This document shows positions 59,621-64,000 of a stretch of 64,000 bases of DNA, piece by piece (the stretch's first letter is position 1; each line of letters opens with the position of its first letter). The DNA comes from Caballeronia peredens (lineage in GTDB: Bacteria; Pseudomonadota; Gammaproteobacteria; Burkholderiales; Burkholderiaceae): assembly GCA_001544595.2 (NCBI GenBank), contig FCOH02000001.1, positions 434,001-498,000 on the forward strand. Reading direction: 5' to 3'. Under the pieces are notes generated by a model. That model searched no databases and was not told the origin of the DNA. It saw nothing but the letters and a program-made list of their open reading frames with translations. The translations under genes and the position numbers were made by a program.

Positions 59621-60652
59621 ATGGCACAAAAGAAAAGAACCACCTTGCGGGAACTCGCCGATTCGATCGGGGTTCATTCCTCGACCGTTTCGCGCGTCAT
59701 GAATCCGGAGACGCGTCATCTGATCAGCGCCGACGTCGTGGAGCGCGTGCTCAAGGCCGCCAGTCAGCAGAAGTACTCGCCGAACCGCATTGCCGCGACG
59801 CTGCGCACCAAGCGCTCGGGCGTCATCGGCGTGGTGCTGCCGGACATCATGAATCCGGTGTTCCCGCCGATACTCAAGGGCATCGAGGACGAACTGGCGC
59901 GCAAAGGCCTGATTCCGATGATCGCGAATGCCGAAGGCGGCAAGGAACGCCAGCGCTTCGTGATCAACCAGATGGTCGGACGGCATGTCGACGGCCTGAT
60001 CCTGGCCACGTCCGCGCGCAACGACGCGGTCCTCGAACACTGTCTGGAAGAGGGATTGCCGGTCGTGGTGGTGAATCGCAGCGAGGAGAGTGGCCGCGTG
60101 TCCTGCGTCGTCAGCGACAACCGGCTGGCCATGAGCCTGGCGGTGCGGCATCTGGTCGAGCTGGGTCATCGGCGCATCGCGCACATTGCCGGGCCGGGCG
60201 AATTGTCGACCGGTTTCGAACGGCGGCGCGGCTTCGTCGACTCGATGCGCGACGCCGGCCTGACCGAAAGCGATTGCCCGATCGTCGATTCGCTCGCCTA
60301 CTCGCGCGACGCGGGACACGCTGCCTGCCGAGCCTTGCTCTCGCAGGGCGTGCCGGTCACGGCGATCGTGGCGGCGAACGATTTGCTCGCCCTCGGCTGC
60401 TATGACGCGCTCGTGGAAACCGGACTCGATTGCCCGCGCGACGTCTCGGTGGTCGGCCACAACGACATGCCCTTGATGGACACGGTTTTCCCCGCGATGA
60501 CCACCGTCCATATTCCCCTCTACGACATGGGCGTGCGCGCCGCCGGGCTGATGCTCGACACGCTCGACGCACGTACGTCGGGCTCGGTGAACGTCGTGCT
60601 GCGCCCGGAGCTGATCGTGCGGCGCTCCACGTCGGCGCCCGCTGCCGCGTAG
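59621..60652 (+). CDS. LacI-family transcriptional regulator
   Basis: A 343-residue repressor. The DNA-binding domain TLRELADSIGVHSSTVSRVM is near residues 7-26, and the hinge helix region SPNRIAATLRTKRSGVIGVV precedes the periplasmic-binding-like effector domain. The ATG at 59621 puts the HTH at the usual distance; an in-frame start at 59537 is unlikely. It should control both the porin-to-amidohydrolase set and the dioxygenase operon through the two TGCAATCGATTGCA sites. Confidence 0.9.
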   Translation: MAQKKRTTLRELADSIGVHSSTVSRVMNPETRHLISADVVERVLKAASQQKYSPNRIAATLRTKRSGVIGVVLPDIMNPVFPPILKGIEDELARKGLIPMIANAEGGKERQRFVINQMVGRHVDGLILATSARNDAVLEHCLEEGLPVVVVNRSEESGRVSCVVSDNRLAMSLAVRHLVELGHRRIAHIAGPGELSTGFERRRGFVDSMRDAGLTESDCPIVDSLAYSRDAGHAACRALLSQGVPVTAIVAANDLLALGCYDALVETGLDCPRDVSVVGHNDMPLMDTVFPAMTTVHIPLYDMGVRAAGLMLDTLDARTSGSVNVVLRPELIVRRSTSAPAAA

Positions 60653-60658
60653 TTTCAT

Positions 60659-60678
60659 TCCGCCGCGATCGCGGCGGA
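60659..60678 (+). terminator. palindrome after the LacI-type gene, possible terminator
   Basis: TCCGCCGCGATCGCGGCGGA is a perfect 20-base palindrome seven bases after the stop, able to form a stem with a GATC loop. No T-run follows, so termination is uncertain. Confidence 0.5.
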
Positions 60679-60752
60679 GTCTCCGCTTCCTTCCCGCCTT
60701 TCTGCCTGCTGCGCCCCTACCGCAGCGCTTCCTCGTTCGTCGAAATTTCCCT

Positions 60753-60781
60753 TTGACTCGATCGGAAATCGAGCTTATAGT
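60753..60781 (+). promoter_or_regulatory. sigma70-type promoter of the dioxygenase operon
   Basis: TTGACT (60753-60758) and TATAGT (60776-60781) are spaced by exactly 17 bases. The spacer holds another inverted repeat, CTCGAT-N5-ATCGAG (60757-60773). The LacI operator begins at the last base of the -10 box and would cover the start point. Confidence 0.78.
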
Positions 60782-60794
60782 GCAATCGATTGCA
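60781..60794. promoter_or_regulatory. LacI-family operator overlapping the dioxygenase start point
   Basis: TGCAATCGATTGCA, identical to the core of the 59475-59498 palindrome. It lies between the -10 box and AAGGAGG, the ribosome site of the dioxygenase gene, a position that fits repression by occlusion. Confidence 0.85.
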
Positions 60795-60811
60795 TAAGGA
60801 GGCACGCTGAA

Positions 60812-61741
60812 ATGCACGTTCGACCTGACCTGCGAAGCGACATCGGAAGCAGCATCGTGAGCGATGCTGCTTCCGTCACACCTATCGTTCTGGAAGCGAT
60901 GAAACGCGGCGACAATCCACGCCTGCGCGAAGTGCTGGCGCTTCTGGTGACCCACGTCCATGCGTTCCTTCGGGAAGCGCGGCTCACCGACGATGAATAC
61001 GAGTACGCGCTGGACTTCGTGAGGCGCGTCGGACTCGCCTGCAACGACAAACACAACGAAGTCGTGTTGCTCGCCGATGTTCTCGGCTTCTCGACGCTCG
61101 TCAAGGTGCTGAACAACTCGCTGCATCTCGAGAGCACGGGCGGCGCGCTGCTCGGCCCGTTTTATCGGGGCAACTCGCCGCACTACGAACTGGGCGCATC
61201 GCTCGATCAGCAGAGCACATCGGATCCCGTGCTGTTCGTTTCAGGGCACGTGAAGGCGACGGACGGCACGCCCGTCGTCGGGGCGAAGGTCGATGTCTGG
61301 CAGGCGTCACCGGTCGGGCTTTATGAGAATCAGGATCCCGGTCAGCCGGACATGAATCTGCGCGGCAACTTTTCGACCAGCGCAAGCGGCGAGTTCCATT
61401 TTCAAACGGTTCGGCCAGCAGGCTATCCCGTGCCGACGAACGGCCCCGTGGGTGAATTGCTCAGAGAACAGAAGCGGCATCCGTATCGGCCGGCGCATCT
61501 TCACTTCGTCGTGTTTGCGCAGGGCTTCGACACGCTGATCTCGCAGATCTTCGCCGACGATGCCGAGTACCTCAATTCGGATGTCGTGTTCGGCGTGACG
61601 CGCGATCTGATCGGCAAGTTCGAACGCCACGACGCCGGAAGCGGACCGCACCCCGGGCAGCCGCAGTCGTACTACACGCTCCATTGCGAGTTCGTGCTCG
61701 CCGAGGGCGTCGCGACGCTGCCCACGCCTCCGATCAAATAA
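60812..61741 (+). CDS. intradiol ring-cleavage dioxygenase (catechol/hydroxyquinol type)
   Basis: A 309-residue Fe(III) dioxygenase. Iron ligands are expected as Tyr in SPVGLYENQDP, Tyr in RPAGYPVPTNG and two His in HPYRPAHLHFVVFAQ. The N-terminal helical dimerisation domain is complete. Length fits catechol or hydroxyquinol 1,2-dioxygenases rather than the two-subunit protocatechuate enzyme. It has a strong AAGGAGG site and starts the LacI-controlled operon with SDR, BKACE and gamma-carbonic anhydrase genes. The exact phenol is unknown. Confidence 0.87.
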   Translation: MHVRPDLRSDIGSSIVSDAASVTPIVLEAMKRGDNPRLREVLALLVTHVHAFLREARLTDDEYEYALDFVRRVGLACNDKHNEVVLLADVLGFSTLVKVLNNSLHLESTGGALLGPFYRGNSPHYELGASLDQQSTSDPVLFVSGHVKATDGTPVVGAKVDVWQASPVGLYENQDPGQPDMNLRGNFSTSASGEFHFQTVRPAGYPVPTNGPVGELLREQKRHPYRPAHLHFVVFAQGFDTLISQIFADDAEYLNSDVVFGVTRDLIGKFERHDAGSGPHPGQPQSYYTLHCEFVLAEGVATLPTPPIK

Positions 61742-61753
61742 GGAAACCACAGT

Positions 61754-62503
61754 ATGACGCGCAAGCTGGATGGAAAAGTCGCCGTGATCATCGGCGGAGC
61801 AGGTGGAATCGGCGCGGCGACCGCGCACGCGCTCGCGGCAGTCGGCGCCCGCGTGGCCGTCGTCGGCAGGGACGATCCGAAGCAGGCAAAGGCCATCGCC
61901 GCTCAGTTGCCGGGCACGGGTCATCTGGGCCTCGTCACGTCCATCACCGACAGTGCGTTGCTGGCCGCACTCGCCGGCGAGGTCGTCGAGAAGCTGGGGC
62001 GCGTGGACATACTCGTCAACGCCGCGGGATTCACCAAGCCGATTCCTCATCACGATCTCGACGCGCTGACCGACGACTTCATCGACGAGATGTTCGAAGT
62101 GAACTGGCGCGGCCAGTTCGCGACGATTCGTGCTTTCCGCAAAGCACTCGCCGCGACCGGCGACGGTCTCGTCGTGAATGTCTCGTCGATCTCGGGCGCG
62201 AACGGGATCGGCAGCAACATCGCGTATTGCGCGGCCAAGGCAGGACTCGATGTGATGGCCGTGTCGCTGGCACGTGCGCTCGCGCCCGCCATTCGCGTCG
62301 TCAATGTCGCGCCGGGCGTCGTCGATACGTCCTTCGTGCCGGGCCGGGGCGCCGACTTCAACGACAAGGTCGCCGCGACGACGCCGCTCGGACGCATCGG
62401 AACGACCGCGGACATCGCAGCCGCGATCGAGGCGTGCGCCACGCATCTGACCTTCACCACGGGCGTGACGCTGGTCACCGACGGCGGCCGCGGCCTGCAT
62501 TGA
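61754..62503 (+). CDS. SDR-family oxidoreductase
   Basis: A 249-residue short-chain dehydrogenase. The nucleotide motif is IIGGAGGIGAATAHAL, NAAG follows, and the catalytic Ser/Tyr/Lys are in NVSSISGANG and IAYCAAKAGL. It starts 12 bases after the dioxygenase. It may reduce a maleylacetate-like or keto-acid product, which is inference; true maleylacetate reductases belong to another family. Confidence 0.85.
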   Translation: MTRKLDGKVAVIIGGAGGIGAATAHALAAVGARVAVVGRDDPKQAKAIAAQLPGTGHLGLVTSITDSALLAALAGEVVEKLGRVDILVNAAGFTKPIPHHDLDALTDDFIDEMFEVNWRGQFATIRAFRKALAATGDGLVVNVSSISGANGIGSNIAYCAAKAGLDVMAVSLARALAPAIRVVNVAPGVVDTSFVPGRGADFNDKVAATTPLGRIGTTADIAAAIEACATHLTFTTGVTLVTDGGRGLH

Positions 62504-62525
62504 GCGCATCGCAAAGGACATCTTC

Positions 62526-63395
62526 ATGAGCAAGACCATCATCACGTGCGCCGTCACCGGCAATCTCACGCGGCCCGATCAGCATCCGGGTCTGCCGATC
62601 ACGCCGGAGCAGATCGCTCGTGCAGCGCTCGACGCCGCGCAGGCCGGCGCCGCCGTCGCTCATATCCACGTGCGCGATCCGCAGACCGGCAAGCCTTCGA
62701 TGGACGTGGCGCTGTACCGCGAGGTCATGCGCCTGATCCGGGCTGAAAATGCCGATCTCATCATCAACCTGACGACCGGACCGGGCGGCAGATTCGTGCC
62801 AAGCGAAGACGAACCGCGCGTGGCGGCTCCGGGCACGACGCTGATGAAGCCGGAAAGCCGTGTCGAACATATTCTCGAGTTGCGTCCGGACGTGTGCAGC
62901 CTCGATCTCAACACGATGAATTCGGGCAACGAAGTGGTGATGAACACGCCGAAAAACGTGACCCGCATGGCTGCCGTCATTCGCGAAGCAGGCGTGAAGC
63001 CGGAGCTCGAAATCTTCGATTCCGGAGACATTCATCTCGCGCTCGATCTCATCAAATCTGGCGTGCTCGATGGCCCCGGCCTGTGGACCTTCGTGCTCGG
63101 CGTCAAGTACGGCTTTTCCGCTACGCCGCAGTCGCTTCTCTATGCGCAAGGTCTGTTGCCTGCGGGCGCGACGTGGACCGCGTTCGGCATCGGGCGCAGC
63201 GAGTTTCCGGTCGTCGCGCAAGCGTGGCTGGCGGGCGGACACGTGCGCGTGGGACTCGAAGACAACCTCTATCTCTCGAAAGGCGTGCTCGCCGAGAGCA
63301 ACGCCCAGCTCGTCGCGCGCGCCAAGGAAATCGTGACCCTGATGGGCGGCGAAATTGCCACCGCGCGCGAAGCACGCGAGCTTATGGGGCTTTGA
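62526..63395 (+). CDS. beta-keto acid cleavage enzyme (BKACE, DUF849)
   Basis: A 289-residue TIM-barrel enzyme of the Kce/DUF849 family. It exchanges a beta-keto acid and acetyl-CoA for acetoacetate and a new CoA ester. Zinc ligands are the His pair in VAHIHVRDP, and the Glu in HVRVGLEDNLYLSKG with its preceding Arg matches the catalytic arginine/glutamate. In this operon a 3-oxoadipate-like substrate is attractive: it would give acetoacetate and succinyl-CoA without the usual CoA-transferase and thiolase. Confidence 0.88.
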   Translation: MSKTIITCAVTGNLTRPDQHPGLPITPEQIARAALDAAQAGAAVAHIHVRDPQTGKPSMDVALYREVMRLIRAENADLIINLTTGPGGRFVPSEDEPRVAAPGTTLMKPESRVEHILELRPDVCSLDLNTMNSGNEVVMNTPKNVTRMAAVIREAGVKPELEIFDSGDIHLALDLIKSGVLDGPGLWTFVLGVKYGFSATPQSLLYAQGLLPAGATWTAFGIGRSEFPVVAQAWLAGGHVRVGLEDNLYLSKGVLAESNAQLVARAKEIVTLMGGEIATAREARELMGL

Positions 63396-63397
63396 CG

Positions 63398-63958
63398 ATG
63401 ACACGAAACACCCACGCTCTCGATGTCGCCACCGTGTCGCCGACTGTCAGCCCGAGCGCCTTCATTGCTCAGGGCGTCGTGCTCGCGGGCGACGTGACCA
63501 TCGGCGAGGACTCGTCGATCTGGTTCAACTGCGTTTTGCGCGGAGACGTGCAACGCATCGTCGTCGGCCGCCGGACCAACATACAGGATGCGAGCGTCGT
63601 TCACGGATCGACGGGAGGCAATCCGGTCCTGATCGGTGACGACGTGACCGTCGGACACGGCGCGATCCTGCATGCGTGCACGCTGGAAGACGGCGCGTTC
63701 GTCGGCTTCGGCGCGCGTGTGCTGGATAACGCAATCGTGTGCAGCGGCGGCATGCTGGGCGCGGGCGCCGTGCTGACCCCGGGCAAGCGGGTCGGCGAAA
63801 ACGAATTGTGGACGGGGAATCCCGCCCGGATGTTCCGGCCGCTCACGGAGCAGGAAAGAGAGTCGATGAGGCTCACGAGCAAACGATATGTCGATCTCGC
63901 CCGCGCCTATCAAGCCTCCCGATTTACTGTTTCGACCTTCCAGGAAATAACGCAATGA
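63398..63958 (+). CDS. gamma-class carbonic anhydrase-like protein
   Basis: A 186-residue left-handed beta-helix protein. Zinc His residues are in DASVVHGSTGG and VTVGHGAILHACTL, the usual HxxxxH arrangement. The C-terminal helix QERESMRLTSKRYVDLARAY is family-typical. Such proteins (PaaY/YrdA-like) often accompany CoA-linked catabolic operons and may act as thioesterases or CO2-handling enzymes. It starts three bases after the BKACE stop and overlaps the next gene by ATGA. Confidence 0.85.
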   Translation: MTRNTHALDVATVSPTVSPSAFIAQGVVLAGDVTIGEDSSIWFNCVLRGDVQRIVVGRRTNIQDASVVHGSTGGNPVLIGDDVTVGHGAILHACTLEDGAFVGFGARVLDNAIVCSGGMLGAGAVLTPGKRVGENELWTGNPARMFRPLTEQERESMRLTSKRYVDLARAYQASRFTVSTFQEITQ

Positions 63959-64000
63959 CCGCCATTCATGTCACCGAGGCAAGCACCTCCATCGACGAAC
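63955..64000 (+). CDS. start of the next operon gene, cut by the window edge
   Basis: ATG at 63955 overlaps the previous stop (ATGA). The first residues read MTAIHVTEASTSIDE before the window ends. Too little is visible to assign a family; coupling places it in the dioxygenase operon. Confidence 0.6.
   Translation, partial: MTAIHVTEASTSIDE

Noticed and set aside
1-64000. CRISPR arrays, tRNA or rRNA genes, prophage or intact insertion sequences
   Set aside because: No regular direct repeats, cloverleaf-like sequences, rRNA motifs, phage structural genes or transposase-like proteins were recognised on either strand.

Overview
The window is GC-rich proteobacterial DNA with dense catabolic clusters, many LysR/IclR/TetR/LacI regulators, and families typical of Burkholderiaceae (a DUF3331 protein, an OmpC-type porin, AAHS aromatic-acid permeases, an oph-type phthalate operon, a Fur-box style seen in Burkholderia). 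It most resembles an accessory replicon or chromosome 2 of a Paraburkholderia/Caballeronia-like soil or plant-associated bacterium. This is inferred from gene content; no rRNA, tRNA, replication origin, CRISPR array, prophage or intact insertion sequence was seen.

Layout. (1) 236-6281: phthalate degradation (permease, dioxygenase reductase, Rieske oxygenase, dihydrodiol dehydrogenase, 4,5-dihydroxyphthalate decarboxylase), with the same palindromic operator before both transcription units. (2) 6299-9453: small genes, including a putative Fur-controlled orphan and a double-glycine-leader peptide. (3) 9572-17525: a seven-gene operon for a spermidine-type ABC importer plus a three-subunit HcnABC/opine-oxidase-like dehydrogenase, divergent from an IclR regulator with three related boxes. 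(4) 17733-23518: DUF3331, an NDH-2-like flavoprotein, a lipoprotein, an RRM protein, PPK2 and SulP. (5) 23572-31102: a TetR-centred regulon of two divergent operons, SDR/DUF993/TIM-barrel isomerase one way and CoA-transferase/enoyl-CoA hydratase/MFS the other, each starting at a copy of the same operator. (6) 31190-36508: a LysR-divergent six-gene operon mixing AroQ and AroE with CaiB, MaoC, VOC and a PanE-like reductase. (7) 36556-44201: two MFS pumps, two LysR genes, an MBL hydrolase, a cupin and a GST. (8) 44596-48303: a class II aldolase and aromatic-acid permease opposite an unusual HTH/AT-hook/degenerate citrate-synthase protein. (9) 48480-53631: a lipoprotein-type RNase lacking its catalytic residues, a second double-glycine-leader peptide, gene remnants, a SAM-cyclase-ATPase signalling protein and DoxX. 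(10) 53730 to the right edge: a LacI-controlled catabolic regulon (amidohydrolase, aldehyde dehydrogenase, permease and porin one way; intradiol dioxygenase, SDR, BKACE and gamma-carbonic anhydrase the other).

How it works together: most of the window takes up aromatic or organic acids through porins and MFS/ABC carriers and converts them to central metabolites. Each module has its own local regulator and recognisable operator pairs. The least conventional items are the degenerate citrate-synthase regulator, the two related double-glycine peptides, the inactive-looking RNase, the TetR and AroQ/AroE/CaiB operons of unknown substrate, and a possible BKACE route from intradiol cleavage to acetoacetate and a CoA ester.
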